Made by a program: the position numbers and the translations under genes
NCBI RefSeq assembly: GCF_003387155.1
Contig: NZ_QUMT01000006.1
Location: 1 to 64,000, forward strand
Origin: Roseateles depolymerans
GTDB taxonomy: Bacteria; Pseudomonadota; Gammaproteobacteria; Burkholderiales; Burkholderiaceae_C
Reading direction: 5' to 3'
DNA length: 64,000 bases
Shown here: positions 16,158-25,068 of the stretch, in pieces
Position numbering within the stretch: position 1 is the stretch's first letter
How the letters are laid out: every line of letters begins with the position of its first letter
The notes under the pieces: model-generated
Seen by the model: only the letters and a program-made list of their open reading frames with translations
The model's database searches: none
Told to the model about the DNA's origin: nothing

Positions 16158-17645
16158 TCAGTCGCGATGGTCGGTGTGCAGCAGGTCGTCCACGCAGTCC
16201 AGCTGCACAGTAGCCGCCGCCGTGATGGCGTCCACCACCGCCTGCATCAGATCTTCAGGCACGGTCCCGTTGAGCTGCTGGGCCACTGCGCGCGCCTCCA
16301 GGGGCGCCGCTTCGCTCATGCGCCGCAACTCATGGGCGAGGCTGCGCGGGTTCGCGCCGCAAGCCCGGGCCACCAGCGCCCAGTCGCTGGCCTGCAGGCA
16401 CATGGGCACCATCGAGCTGGGAGCCACGCCGCTCTCCGCCGCATGCTCCGCCGCAAGCTCCGCGGCAGGCTCCGCGGCAGGCTCCGCAGCCGGGCACCAG
16501 AGATTCATCACCGGTGCCAGACGCAGACCGGTCGCATCCAGATAACACCACAGATCCAACGAACTGGCCGTGAAGTGGCCGGTCAGCCCCTGGAAGATCC
16601 ACCATCGGATCAGGGCACGTCGGTCCACCAACGGCTGCGGGCTGTGTTCCAGCAAGGCGCCCAGTTGCATCCACAAGGGAGCTTCGATGGGAATGGCCGC
16701 AGGGCTCATCCCGGCCGAGCGCGTCACCGCGCCCCCGAAAACCTGCGCCACCGACACCGCATGCAGCCGACGCACGCGCCCATCCTCCAGACGCTGCCGA
16801 TCCCAGCGCTGAAACTGAAGCACCGGCATCGGGCACCGCAGCAGTTCCACCGGCGCCACGTCCAGGCCCAACCGTGCGGCCAGACGCAGACAGAACAGCT
16901 TGTTCCATAGTCGCCGCTCACCCGCCTCTCCCGGCGCTTCAAGCAGATGAGTGGACGCCAGTTGCGGCGTGCAGGTCCACCACCATCGCTCCTGGTCCAG
17001 GTAGACGCCGATCAGCGGCTCGCCCGACGAAGCCGGCCACCATGGCAGCACCGGCGGCGCAGCGCCAGGATCCAGCAGCAGCCGCGCCTCGGGAGGTCCT
17101 TGGAGCCGCTCGCTCATCGCCTCGACTGACAAAGCCCGCAGCGGCATTCCATGGCTCCGGGGGCGAGCGTTCGCGCGGGTGTCGCGCAGGCTCAGGGCGC
17201 CGGGCAGATCGTCGCCGGCCGCGCTCAGCATCGCCACGATCTCTTCGGTGCTCATGCCCTGGGTGGACGGAAGACCGGCTGCGGCCGCCTCGGCCGTCTT
17301 GGCCGTCTTGGCCGCCTCAGCCGGTGAGCGCAGCGCCCGCAGCAAGCCGTCCTGTGCGAGTCCTTGCGGCAGCAAGAGCCTTAGATAGGTCGCCAACTCG
17401 TCGTTGGCCTCTTCAGCGAGTCGCTCGCGGCCGCCTGCATCGCGGGCACCTGCATCGCGGGCGCCTAGATAGCGGGGCCCTGCATTCAGGAGCGAGGTCT
17501 TCAGAAGAGACGGTGTCGCCACTGCGTTCAGCGGCAGTCGAGGGCTGAGCGGAAACGCCCGCCACTGGGCCAGCCACTCCGGCGCATACCGCAGTGGCGC
17601 CAGCTCCCCGGCGGGCTGGTCTCCCAGCCACACCTGCACGGGCAC
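16158..17645 (-). CDS. HipA-like protein with degenerate kinase motifs
   Basis: 495 aa (HipA toxins are usually 410-440). The N-subdomain is recognisable: VQVWLGDQPAGEL, then YAPEWLA and PLSPRLPL (about 3-40). The C-terminal kinase fold is aligned by VLQFQRWDRQR (about 275-285, like ALAVERFDRR of E. coli HipA) and QVFG. Key residues are lost: the HIIKLP lysine is STHLLEAP (E236), the catalytic TDGHAKNFS is LTGHFTASS (354-362), and the Mg-binding FYDIIS is PVMNLWC (N381). It should therefore lack Ser/Thr kinase activity. It contains low-complexity insertions (GARDAGARDAG; PAAEPAAELAAE). It probably starts at GTG 17645, five bases after the hipB stop. Confidence 0.8.
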   Translation of the reverse strand: MPVQVWLGDQPAGELAPLRYAPEWLAQWRAFPLSPRLPLNAVATPSLLKTSLLNAGPRYLGARDAGARDAGGRERLAEEANDELATYLRLLLPQGLAQDGLLRALRSPAEAAKTAKTAEAAAAGLPSTQGMSTEEIVAMLSAAGDDLPGALSLRDTRANARPRSHGMPLRALSVEAMSERLQGPPEARLLLDPGAAPPVLPWWPASSGEPLIGVYLDQERWWWTCTPQLASTHLLEAPGEAGERRLWNKLFCLRLAARLGLDVAPVELLRCPMPVLQFQRWDRQRLEDGRVRRLHAVSVAQVFGGAVTRSAGMSPAAIPIEAPLWMQLGALLEHSPQPLVDRRALIRWWIFQGLTGHFTASSLDLWCYLDATGLRLAPVMNLWCPAAEPAAEPAAELAAEHAAESGVAPSSMVPMCLQASDWALVARACGANPRSLAHELRRMSEAAPLEARAVAQQLNGTVPEDLMQAVVDAITAAATVQLDCVDDLLHTDHRD

Positions 17646-17649
17646 GGCC

Positions 17650-17946
17650 TCAAGCCTCGTCGCGAGTGGCCAGGATGGCGCGGCGCACCACCTCGCGTTC
17701 GGTAGCGGGCACGGCAAACAGGGTGACGCCCAGTTCGCGCGCGGCCTTGAGCACGGTGGGCAAGCCCACACCCGCCCCGCCCTTCTCGATATTGATCATG
17801 GTCTGCCGGGACACCCCGATGGCATCGGCGGCTTCAACCAGAGGAATGCGGGACCGTGTGCGGGCCGAACGGATGGCCGCACCCAGCGAGGCAGCGTCCA
17901 GCACGGTGGGATCGTGAGGCGGATCAAGAGGAACAACGGTACGCAT
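17650..17946 (-). CDS. HipB-like XRE-family DNA-binding protein
   Basis: 98 aa with a Cro/C1-type helix-turn-helix at about residues 20-75 (GAAIRSARTRSRIPLVEAAD, then IGVSRQTMINIEKG and VGLPTVLKAARELGV), the classic HipB arrangement. It lies directly upstream of the hipA-like gene in the same unit. In hipBA modules HipB is both antitoxin and operon repressor. The palindrome at 17997-18012 in front of it has the TCC-N8-GGA spacing of HipB operators. Confidence 0.88.
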   Translation of the reverse strand: MRTVVPLDPPHDPTVLDAASLGAAIRSARTRSRIPLVEAADAIGVSRQTMINIEKGGAGVGLPTVLKAARELGVTLFAVPATEREVVRRAILATRDEA

Positions 17947-17996
17947 GGGTCTCCAGACTGCAGAGAAAGTTTCACCCCTCCCTCCCCGCTCGGTCG

Positions 17997-18012
17997 GTCC
18001 GGATGTCCGGAC
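17997..18012 (-). promoter_or_regulatory. Candidate HipB operator
   Basis: The perfect palindrome GTCCGGATGTCCGGAC has 7-bp arms and contains TCC-N8-GGA, the core spacing of the E. coli HipB operator (TATCC-N8-GGATA). It sits 51-66 bases upstream of the hipB start, between uvrD and hipB. Only one copy is seen. Confidence 0.5.
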
Positions 18013-18054
18013 TCTCTGGCGCCCCGCCCCGACTCTAACGCGTCTTGGCCCCCG

Positions 18055-20520
18055 TCAATCGATGGGGGTCAGCTTGGCCACACCCAGCGCCAGCCACTTG
18101 ATGCCGTGACGACCAAAGTTGACCTGCGCTCGCGCATCCGGCCCGGTGCCTTCCAGCGTCACCAGCACGCCTTCGCCAAACTTGTTGTGGAACACGCCCT
18201 TGCCCACCCGCAGGCCGCCGTGCTCGTCGCCCGTCTTCTGGGCCGCCGACTGCTTCATCGAGGCCGGCACCGGCGCCGACGCGAAACTCGGCGGCTCCAC
18301 ACGGCCCGCGCCCACCATGGACTTCAGCCCCGAGCCCCGCTGCCAGGCCTGTTGGTAATCTTTTGCAAAGCCGGAGCCAAAGCCCTGGTTGCGAGGCGTC
18401 AGCCACTTGAGCGTTTCTTCCGGCAACTCTTCCAGGAAGCGGCTCTTGATGTTGTAGCGGGTCTGCCCGTGCAGCATGCGGGTCTGGCAGAAGCTGATGT
18501 ACAGCCGCTGCCGCGCCCGGGTGATGGCCACATACATCAGCCGGCGCTCTTCTTCCAGGCCGTCCGCATCGGACATCGAGTTCTCATGCGGGAACAGCCC
18601 CTCTTCCAGGCCGGTGATGAAGACCGCATCGAATTCCAGGCCCTTGGCCGAATGCACCGTCATCAGCTGGATGGCGTCCTGCCCGGCCTGGGCCTGGTTG
18701 TCCCCGGCCTCCAGCGATGCATGGGTGAGGAAGGCCGCCAGCGGCGACATGATCTCCCCCGTCTCCGCATCCGGCGTGGCGGGTGCCGCAGGCGCCACCG
18801 CAGACGGAAAACCGTCGGCGATCTGGCCGGGGGAATGCTCGTCCACCGGCAAGGCCACCGCGTCCTTGCCAAAGCCTTCCTGGGTGACAAACGCCTCGGC
18901 GGCGTTGACCAGTTCGCCCAGGTTTTCCAGCCGCTCCTCGCCTTCCTTCTCGGCACGGTAGAAGTCGGCCAGCCCGGACGATTCGATGACGTGCTCGATG
19001 ATCTCGCGCAGCGTCAGCCCGGTGGTGGCCTCGCGCATGGCGTCCACCATGCCCACGAAGTTGCCCAGGCTGGCGCCGCCACGGCCGGCCACCGCCGCCA
19101 CGCTCTGATACAGCGAGCGGCCGCTCTGGCGCGCGGCATCCTGGAGCAGTTCCACCGTGCGAGCGCCAATGCCGCGCGCCGGGAAGTTCACCACCCGCAG
19201 GAAGCTGGTGTCGTCGTTGGGGTTCTCGATCAGCCGCAGATAGGCCAGCGCGTGTTTGATTTCCGCGCGCTCGAAGAAGCGCAGGCCCCCATAGACGCGA
19301 TAAGGAATGCCGGCATTGAACAGCGCCGATTCGATGACCCGTGACTGCGCATTGCTGCGATAGAGCACCGCGATCTCGCTGCGCGGCAGCCCCTGCCGAT
19401 GCAGGGCCTGCGCTTCTTCCAGCAGCCACTGCGCTTCGGCGAAGTCGCTACTGGCCTCATTGATGCGCACCGGCTCGCCGGCGCCCGCGTCGGTGCGCAG
19501 GTTCTTGCCCAGGCGGCGGGTGTTGTTGCTGATCAGCGCATTGGCCGCGTCCAGGATGTTGCCGAAGCTGCGGTAGTTCTGCTCCAGCTTGACGACATGG
19601 CGCACCCGGTATTCCCGCTCGAAGTCGCTCATGTTGCCCACGCGAGCACCGCGGAAGGCGTAGATGCTCTGGTCATCGTCGCCCACCGCAAAGACGCCCT
19701 GGCCGCGACCGGGCGGCGCAAACATCTTCAGCCAGGCATATTGCAGCTTGTTGGTGTCCTGGAACTCGTCCACCAGCACGTACTGGAAGCGGCGCTGGTA
19801 GTGCTCGCGGATGGCGGCGTTGTCCCGCATCAACTCGTAGGAGCGCAGCATCAGCTCGGCGAAGTCCACCACGCCTTCCCGGGCGCACTGGTCTTCGTAG
19901 TTCTGGTAGATCTCGACCAGCTTGCGGGTCTGCTCGTCCCGCAGGTCGATGTCCTTGGGACGCAGGCCGTCTTCCTTCGCCCCGGCGATGAACCACGACA
20001 CCTGCTTGGGAACGAAGCGTTCCTCGTCCAGCTTCATGGCCTTGATGACCCGCTTGACGGCGGACACCGTGTCTCCGGCATCCAGGATCTGGAAGCCCTG
20101 CGGCAGTCCGGCCAGCTTCCAGTGGGCGCGCAGGAAGCGGTTGCACAGGCCGTGGAAGGTGCCGATCCACATGCCGCGCACATTCACCGGCAGCATGGCG
20201 GACAGCCGGGTGACCATCTCCTTGGCCGCCTTGTTGGTGAAGGTCACGGCCATCACGCCGGCAGGCGTGGCCAGGCCCTGGCTCATCAGCCAGGCGATGC
20301 GGGTGGTCAGCACCCGCGTCTTGCCGGAACCGGCCCCGGCCAGGATCAGCGCAGGCTCCTGGCCCAGCGTCACCGCGGCGTATTGCTCGGGGTTGAGGTT
20401 GTCCAGCAGGCCACGGGGCGCACGAGGCCGAAACAGGTCGGACTGACCCTCTTCGTCCTGAGCATCCTGGCCGTTGCGGGCATCATGGGCGCCGGCCGCG
20501 CCGAAATCCTGGGAATTCAT
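18055..20520 (-). CDS. uvrD: ATP-dependent DNA helicase UvrD/PcrA
   Basis: 821 aa superfamily 1A 3'-5' helicase for nucleotide-excision and mismatch repair. Motifs in order: Q-motif LNPEQYAAV, Walker A AGAGSGKTRVL (about 62-72), Ia FTNKAAKEM, GTFHGLCNRFLR, Walker B VLVDEFQDTN, III GDDDQSIYAFRGA, IV LEQNYRS, V VHSAKGLEFDAVF and VI YVAITRARQRLYI. The C-terminus has the PcrA-type tudor-like domain (KGVFHNKFGEGVLV to IKWLALGVAKLTPI) that contacts RNA polymerase. A 35-residue Ala/Pro-rich insertion precedes motif V. Its start is 33 bases from divergent ychJ. Confidence 0.96.
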   Translation of the reverse strand: MNSQDFGAAGAHDARNGQDAQDEEGQSDLFRPRAPRGLLDNLNPEQYAAVTLGQEPALILAGAGSGKTRVLTTRIAWLMSQGLATPAGVMAVTFTNKAAKEMVTRLSAMLPVNVRGMWIGTFHGLCNRFLRAHWKLAGLPQGFQILDAGDTVSAVKRVIKAMKLDEERFVPKQVSWFIAGAKEDGLRPKDIDLRDEQTRKLVEIYQNYEDQCAREGVVDFAELMLRSYELMRDNAAIREHYQRRFQYVLVDEFQDTNKLQYAWLKMFAPPGRGQGVFAVGDDDQSIYAFRGARVGNMSDFEREYRVRHVVKLEQNYRSFGNILDAANALISNNTRRLGKNLRTDAGAGEPVRINEASSDFAEAQWLLEEAQALHRQGLPRSEIAVLYRSNAQSRVIESALFNAGIPYRVYGGLRFFERAEIKHALAYLRLIENPNDDTSFLRVVNFPARGIGARTVELLQDAARQSGRSLYQSVAAVAGRGGASLGNFVGMVDAMREATTGLTLREIIEHVIESSGLADFYRAEKEGEERLENLGELVNAAEAFVTQEGFGKDAVALPVDEHSPGQIADGFPSAVAPAAPATPDAETGEIMSPLAAFLTHASLEAGDNQAQAGQDAIQLMTVHSAKGLEFDAVFITGLEEGLFPHENSMSDADGLEEERRLMYVAITRARQRLYISFCQTRMLHGQTRYNIKSRFLEELPEETLKWLTPRNQGFGSGFAKDYQQAWQRGSGLKSMVGAGRVEPPSFASAPVPASMKQSAAQKTGDEHGGLRVGKGVFHNKFGEGVLVTLEGTGPDARAQVNFGRHGIKWLALGVAKLTPID

Positions 20521-20553
20521 CCAGCCATTCTAGGATGGCATGATGCCGGCCCC

Positions 20554-20967
20554 ATGAAGACCCTGCATTTCAGTCCCGACGCCCCCTGCCCCTGTGGCCA
20601 AGCCGCCCCCTACAGCCGCTGCTGCGGACGGCTGCATGCGGCGTTCGAACAGTCCGGCGCCTTGACCGCGCCGGATGCGCAGGCGCTCATGCGCTCGCGC
20701 TACAGCGCCTTCGTGCTGGACCTGACCGACTACCTGCGCGCGACCTGGCATCCCCAGACCCGCCCGGACACGGTGGCCCCCAATGAAGCCGGCCTGCGCT
20801 GGCTGGGGCTGGAGGTCAAGCGCCATGCGGTGCAGGACGACACCCATGCCACGGTGGAATTCGTGGCGCGCAGCAAGCTCGGCGGGCGCGCCTACCGGCT
20901 GCATGAGATCAGCCGGTTTGAACGCATCGACGGCGTGTGGCTCTACAAGGACGGCGACCTGAAGTGA
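20554..20967 (+). CDS. YchJ-family protein (UPF0225) with SEC-C zinc motif
   Basis: 137 aa. The N-terminal SEC-C motif CPCGQAAPYSRCCG (about residues 10-23) binds zinc. It is followed by the YchJ core with MRSRYSAFVLDLTDYLRATW and a C-terminal FERIDGVWLYKDGD, an NTF2-like fold. Function is unknown. The ATG at 20554 gives the normal family length; an upstream in-frame extension runs back into the uvrD promoter region and is rejected. Confidence 0.88.
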   Translation: MKTLHFSPDAPCPCGQAAPYSRCCGRLHAAFEQSGALTAPDAQALMRSRYSAFVLDLTDYLRATWHPQTRPDTVAPNEAGLRWLGLEVKRHAVQDDTHATVEFVARSKLGGRAYRLHEISRFERIDGVWLYKDGDLK

Positions 20968-21034
20968 CCGGAAGGGCCCGCCGCTCAACGGCTTGCCGTC
21001 GGAGCCTCAGGCTCTCAGCACCCCTGGGGGGCGA

Positions 21035-21409
21035 TCAGGCAAATTCCTGCCGCACACCGCGCGAGTGCAGTCGGCGCACGGCCCAGGACAGCCCCAGCGC
21101 CATCACGCCGCCCAGCGGTACCAGTGCCAGCATCGGCACTTCATCGGCCATCACGGCCACGGCCACCAGGGCCACCGGCACCAGGCTCACCAGCACCCAG
21201 CTGCTGGCCCGCAGCGCCCATTCCAGCCGACGCCACAGCGCATGCCCGGTCACCAGCGCCAAGGCACCCCACAGGCCCAGCGACGCGCCCAGCCACGGCT
21301 CCATCCGCCAGACGGCCAACAGCCCTCCGAGCAGACCCAACACCATCAGGCCCAGCCCCAAGAGAGAGACCAGACTGGAACGATGACCGACGCGCAACTC
21401 CTGGGGCAT
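21035..21409 (-). CDS. Small four-helix membrane protein, unknown
   Basis: 124 aa with four hydrophobic segments (about 14-34, 42-56, 70-88 and 92-110) and a short Arg-rich C-terminus. I do not recognise the family. The start at 21409 is supported by CAGGAG seven bases upstream. An extension to 21790 in the same frame would run antisense into truC and is rejected. Confidence 0.6.
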   Translation of the reverse strand: MPQELRVGHRSSLVSLLGLGLMVLGLLGGLLAVWRMEPWLGASLGLWGALALVTGHALWRRLEWALRASSWVLVSLVPVALVAVAVMADEVPMLALVPLGGVMALGLSWAVRRLHSRGVRQEFA

Positions 21410-21623
21410 GACCGACTCCTGAGGAAAGCACCTGCTTGAGCTTTCCGAACTGCCAAACATGGAACGTCCATCCGCTGCGATGATGATGAGCCGCTCCGAT
21501 GACAGAATTTTGGCGAAAAGCCCCCTTCTTCGTCTCACCCCCGAAACGGGGAGACGAACCAAAAACCAGTCACTTCCCCGATGAAATGGCGCATCGGCGC
21601 CACGATTGCCGTCCCCACCCGCC

Positions 21624-22418
21624 ATGACATCGCGTCCGCCTTCACTTCCCGACGCTTCGCTTCCCGACGTTTCGCTTCCAGGCGGTTCGCCGGAGGCGCC
21701 CGCGCCACGGGTGCCCCTGACCCTGCTGCACCTGGACGACCACCTGGCCGTCATCGACAAGCCGGCCGGTCTGCTGGTGCACCGCACCACGCTGGATGCC
21801 CACGAGGACGACGCCGCCCTGCAGCGCCTGCGGGATCAGCTCGGCCGACCGGTCTGGCCGGTGCACCGCCTCGACCGGGGTACCTCCGGCGTGCTGGTGT
21901 TTGCGCTGCAAGCGGAGGTGGCCAGCCAGCTCGGCGTGGCGCTGTCCGAGCGCCTGACCCACAAGCGCTACCTGGCGCTGGTGCGCGGCTGGCCCGCCCA
22001 GGACCGCGGCACGGTCGACCATCCGCTGGCCCGGGATCCCGAGCTGCCATCGGCCGGGCAACCGATGCTGGACGCACAGACCCACTGGGAATGCCTGCAG
22101 CGTTTCACCGTGCCGGTGTCCACCCATCCGCAGTTCCCGGACACCCGGCTGAGCCTGCTCGCCTGCGAGCCGGTGCAGGGCCGTCGTCATCAGATCCGGC
22201 GACATCTCAAGCACCTGGCCCACCCGATCGTCGGGGATGCCAACCACGGCAAGGGGCCGCTCAACCGCACCCTGGCTGCCCACCTCGGCGTGCAGCGGAT
22301 GTGGCTGCATGCGCTGACCCTGCGCCTGCAGCATCCGGTGACCGGCGCGCCCCTGACCCTGGAAGCGCCCCCGGGGCCCGAGTGGGCGCGGTGGCTGCCG
22401 CCCGCCGCCGCGCGCTGA
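21624..22418 (+). CDS. truC: tRNA pseudouridine synthase C (TruC-like, RluA family)
   Basis: 264 aa. Expected to make pseudouridine 65 in tRNA. The opening LLHLDDHLAVIDKPAGLLVH and the catalytic motif HRLDRGTSGVLVF (with the nucleophile Asp) are typical of RluA enzymes. The TruC-specific features LVHRTTLD, EPVQGRRHQIRRHLKHLAHP and IVGDANHGKGPLNR are also present. The ATG at 21624 is preferred; an in-frame TTG lies at 21606. The first ~30 residues are a Ser/Pro/Asp repeat encoded by repeated CTTCCCGACG(C/T)TTCG-type DNA. Convergent with the beta-propeller gene, 2 bases apart. Confidence 0.88.
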   Translation: MTSRPPSLPDASLPDVSLPGGSPEAPAPRVPLTLLHLDDHLAVIDKPAGLLVHRTTLDAHEDDAALQRLRDQLGRPVWPVHRLDRGTSGVLVFALQAEVASQLGVALSERLTHKRYLALVRGWPAQDRGTVDHPLARDPELPSAGQPMLDAQTHWECLQRFTVPVSTHPQFPDTRLSLLACEPVQGRRHQIRRHLKHLAHPIVGDANHGKGPLNRTLAAHLGVQRMWLHALTLRLQHPVTGAPLTLEAPPGPEWARWLPPAAAR

Positions 22419-22420
22419 CC

Positions 22421-23500
22421 TCAGCCGAAGCGCACGCAGTACACCGGCGGCATGGTGTGGGAGACCGCCCGCCAGTGGTCGCCCGCGTCGCCACTGGCCC
22501 AGACATTGCCGGTGGTGCTGCCCATCAAGAGACGCCGGCCGTCCCCATGGGCCGCCAGGCCGTGACGGTAGATCAGGTCATAACAATGCTGCTGCGGCAG
22601 CCCGGCGCGCAGCGTGTCGAAGGTCTTGCCGCCGTCGCGGGTGCGGTTCACCACCAGCGCGCCTTCCACCGGCAGCCGTCGCTCGTCCTTGACCGCCGGC
22701 ACCAGCCAGGCGGTCAGCGGGTCGGACGCATGGGCGGCCACCGCAAAGCCGAAGCCGGACACCGGCGGCTTGATCTCCTGCCAGAAGGCGCCGCCGTCCT
22801 CGCTGCGCCAGACCCCGTTGTGATGCTGGCACCAGAGCACCTTCGGGTCCGCCTCGCAGGCGACGATGCGGTGCGGGTCCTGGGTGTTTTCCTCACCGGC
22901 CTGGTCCGGCGGCATGAAGTCCGCCCGCATGCCCTTGGCGCTGATGTGCCAGCTCGCGCCGCCGTCCCGGCTGCGCCAGGCACCGCCGCATGAAATGCCC
23001 AGCAGCACCTCTTGCGGCGCTTTCGGGTCGATGCAGATGGAGTGGACGCCCGGCGCGTCATACCCGCCGCCGAACCAGCCCAGCCGCTCCGGCCGGTGCC
23101 ACATCGACTCGATCAGCGACCAGCTGTCGCCCTCGTCCTCGCTGACAAACACGCCGCCAGGAATGGTGCCCGCCCAGAGGCGCCCATCGCTGCCGCGCTC
23201 CAGCGACCAGATCTGCTGCAGCTTCCAGGCCGGTCCCGGCGCGCCTTCCGGCTGGGTGGGAAAGGCCGGTGCGGGCAGTTCCTGCCAGTGGGCACCGCCG
23301 TCTTCAGACGCATGGACCTTGCAGCCGAAGTGGCCCAGGTTCAGCGCGGCGATCAAGCGCCCGCCGGAGGCGGTCGGCGGCAGCACCATGGTGACTGGAT
23401 CGCCCACGAAATGATGTCGGGCGATGGACCAAGCGTCCCCGTCCCGCTGCTGCAGCTCAAACAGTCCCTTGCGGGTGCCGATCCAGGCTGTGGTCGTCAT
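22421..23500 (-). CDS. BNR/Asp-box beta-propeller protein (exo-alpha-sialidase-like fold)
   Basis: 359 aa. Repeated Asp-box motifs such as SEDGGAHWQ, SEDEGDSW, SRDGGASWH, SEDGGAFWQ, TRDGGKTF and SGDAGDHW show a six-bladed BNR-type propeller. There is no signal peptide, so it is probably cytoplasmic and not a true sialidase. It is preceded by a MoaD/ThiS-like gene 31 bases upstream in the same unit. Function unknown. The start at 23500 (MTTTAWIGTRKGLF) has AGGAGACATC upstream; the frame continues 10 codons further up. Confidence 0.85.
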   Translation of the reverse strand: MTTTAWIGTRKGLFELQQRDGDAWSIARHHFVGDPVTMVLPPTASGGRLIAALNLGHFGCKVHASEDGGAHWQELPAPAFPTQPEGAPGPAWKLQQIWSLERGSDGRLWAGTIPGGVFVSEDEGDSWSLIESMWHRPERLGWFGGGYDAPGVHSICIDPKAPQEVLLGISCGGAWRSRDGGASWHISAKGMRADFMPPDQAGEENTQDPHRIVACEADPKVLWCQHHNGVWRSEDGGAFWQEIKPPVSGFGFAVAAHASDPLTAWLVPAVKDERRLPVEGALVVNRTRDGGKTFDTLRAGLPQQHCYDLIYRHGLAAHGDGRRLLMGSTTGNVWASGDAGDHWRAVSHTMPPVYCVRFG

Positions 23501-23531
23501 GATGTCTCCTGTGCGGGTGCCTTCATCCACG

Positions 23532-23801
23532 TCAGCCGCCGGACAGCGCCTGCAGCACGTAGACCTGGGAGCGCGGTCCCAGCGGGTCGCTCAAGCCTTG
23601 CCGGTCGCGGGCCTTCTGTCCGTCGATGAACACCGCCACGTGAGTCCGCAGATGCCCCTGTTCATCCAGGATGTAGCCACGCAGCCGCGGGTTCACCTCG
23701 AAGGCGCGGGCCAGCGCGTCGCCAAGGCGGTCGGCGTCGCAGTCCAGGACCGGGGTGTCCACGTAGCGATGAAGCTGGGCGGTGAATTCGAGGTGCGCCA
23801 T
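23532..23801 (-). CDS. MoaD/ThiS-family ubiquitin-like protein
   Basis: 89 aa beta-grasp protein ending in the diglycine QALSGG, the site that is adenylated and thiocarboxylated in sulfur carriers. The core RGYILDEQGHLRTHVAVFID and the C-terminal SQVYVLQALSGG match MoaD/ThiS-like proteins. No moaE, thiG, E1-like activating enzyme or sulfurtransferase is adjacent; its only partner in the unit is the beta-propeller gene downstream. Confidence 0.85.
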   Translation of the reverse strand: MAHLEFTAQLHRYVDTPVLDCDADRLGDALARAFEVNPRLRGYILDEQGHLRTHVAVFIDGQKARDRQGLSDPLGPRSQVYVLQALSGG

Positions 23802-24049
23802 GGGCGGGAATCCTGCGCCGTTTGCAGGTCGGTGAAAAGACGGTGCTCCCCCCGGACTCCAGGGCTTCCTTCGGCCGGAGCACCGGCCGTCCGTGTTCTT
23901 GGGGACAATGGGCGCAACCGGACGCTGTGACGCTGCTTGCATGCCTGCTTTCATCCGCGATTCCACCGCCGCTTCCATCCGCGGTTTTATTCCCGCCTCC
24001 TCTTCTGCTTCCTTCTGATGCCTTTGCAAGCATCCGGACGCCTCCTACC

Positions 24050-25039
24050 GTGACTGCCACTTCTTCTTCCAGCCCTGCGACGACTGGGTCGCCCGCTTCG
24101 AGCGCCTCCCCGTCTTCCGTCTCTGCCAGCCCTACCGCTCCTGCTGCCCCCACCGCCCGCGACATCCGCAGCGGCATGATCTGCGCCGCGCTGGCCTACA
24201 CGGCCTGGGGTCTGTTCCCGCTCTACTTCAAGCAGCTGGTGGGTGTGAATGCCATGGAGGTGGTGGCCCACCGCACGGTCTGGTCGCTGGTGTTTGTCGC
24301 CGTCGTGCTGACCGTGCTCAGGCGCTGGGGCTGGCTGGGGCCGGTGCTGCGCTCGCCGCGTCTGATCGGCACCTTTGCGTTGTCCGCGCTGCTGCTGTCG
24401 GTCAACTGGCTCACTTACGTCTGGGCGGTGCAGCACGGCCATGTGGTGGATGCGAGCCTGGGCTACTTCATCAACCCGCTGGTGAATGTGGCGCTGGGCT
24501 TTCTGGTGCTGCGCGAGCGTCTGCGTCCCGGCCAGTGGTTCGCCGTGTCGCTGGCTGCAGCGGGCGTGCTTTGGCTCACCGTCAGCGCCGGTCAACTCCC
24601 CTGGATTGCCCTGGTGCTGGCGGTGAGCTTCGGCTTCTACGGCCTGATGCGAAAGACCGCGCCGCTGGGCGCGCTGGAAGGTCTCACGCTGGAGACCCTT
24701 CTGCTGGCGCCCGTCGCCGCCGTGGCACTGGCCGTGTGGACCTGGCAGGGCAGCAGCGCGCTGGTGACCGGCACCGGCTCGCAACTGGGCTGGCTGCTGC
24801 TGGCCGGACCGATGACGGCGGTGCCGCTGCTGCTGTTCGCCGCCGGCGCACGCCGCATCACCATGACCTTGCTGGGCCTCATGCAATACATCGCGCCCAC
24901 GCTGCAGTTCGCGCTGGGCGTGTGGCTCTATCACGAGCCTTTGAGCACCGCGCGGCTGGCGGGTTTCGCTTTTATCTGGGCAGCACTGGCGGTGTATTCG
25001 CTGGAAGGGCTGTGGCGCTCGCGCCAGCCCAAGTTGTAA
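24050..25039 (+). CDS. rarD: RarD/EamA-family transporter
   Basis: About 329 aa with ten hydrophobic helices of the drug/metabolite transporter superfamily. The RarD signature is clear: ICAALAYTAWGLFPLYFKQL, HRTVWSLVFV, VNWLTYVWAVQHGHVVDASL and YFINPLVNVALGFLVLRERL. Substrate unknown; RarD was named for a link to chloramphenicol. The start is uncertain: a GTG at 24050 gives a 40-residue Ser/Thr/Pro head, while the next ATG at 24176 begins one residue before the first helix and seems too short. Longer frames reaching 23822 are unlikely. Confidence 0.85.
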   Translation: MTATSSSSPATTGSPASSASPSSVSASPTAPAAPTARDIRSGMICAALAYTAWGLFPLYFKQLVGVNAMEVVAHRTVWSLVFVAVVLTVLRRWGWLGPVLRSPRLIGTFALSALLLSVNWLTYVWAVQHGHVVDASLGYFINPLVNVALGFLVLRERLRPGQWFAVSLAAAGVLWLTVSAGQLPWIALVLAVSFGFYGLMRKTAPLGALEGLTLETLLLAPVAAVALAVWTWQGSSALVTGTGSQLGWLLLAGPMTAVPLLLFAAGARRITMTLLGLMQYIAPTLQFALGVWLYHEPLSTARLAGFAFIWAALAVYSLEGLWRSRQPKL

Positions 25040-25068
25040 ACGTTCGGATATCGGGCGCTTTGATGATG

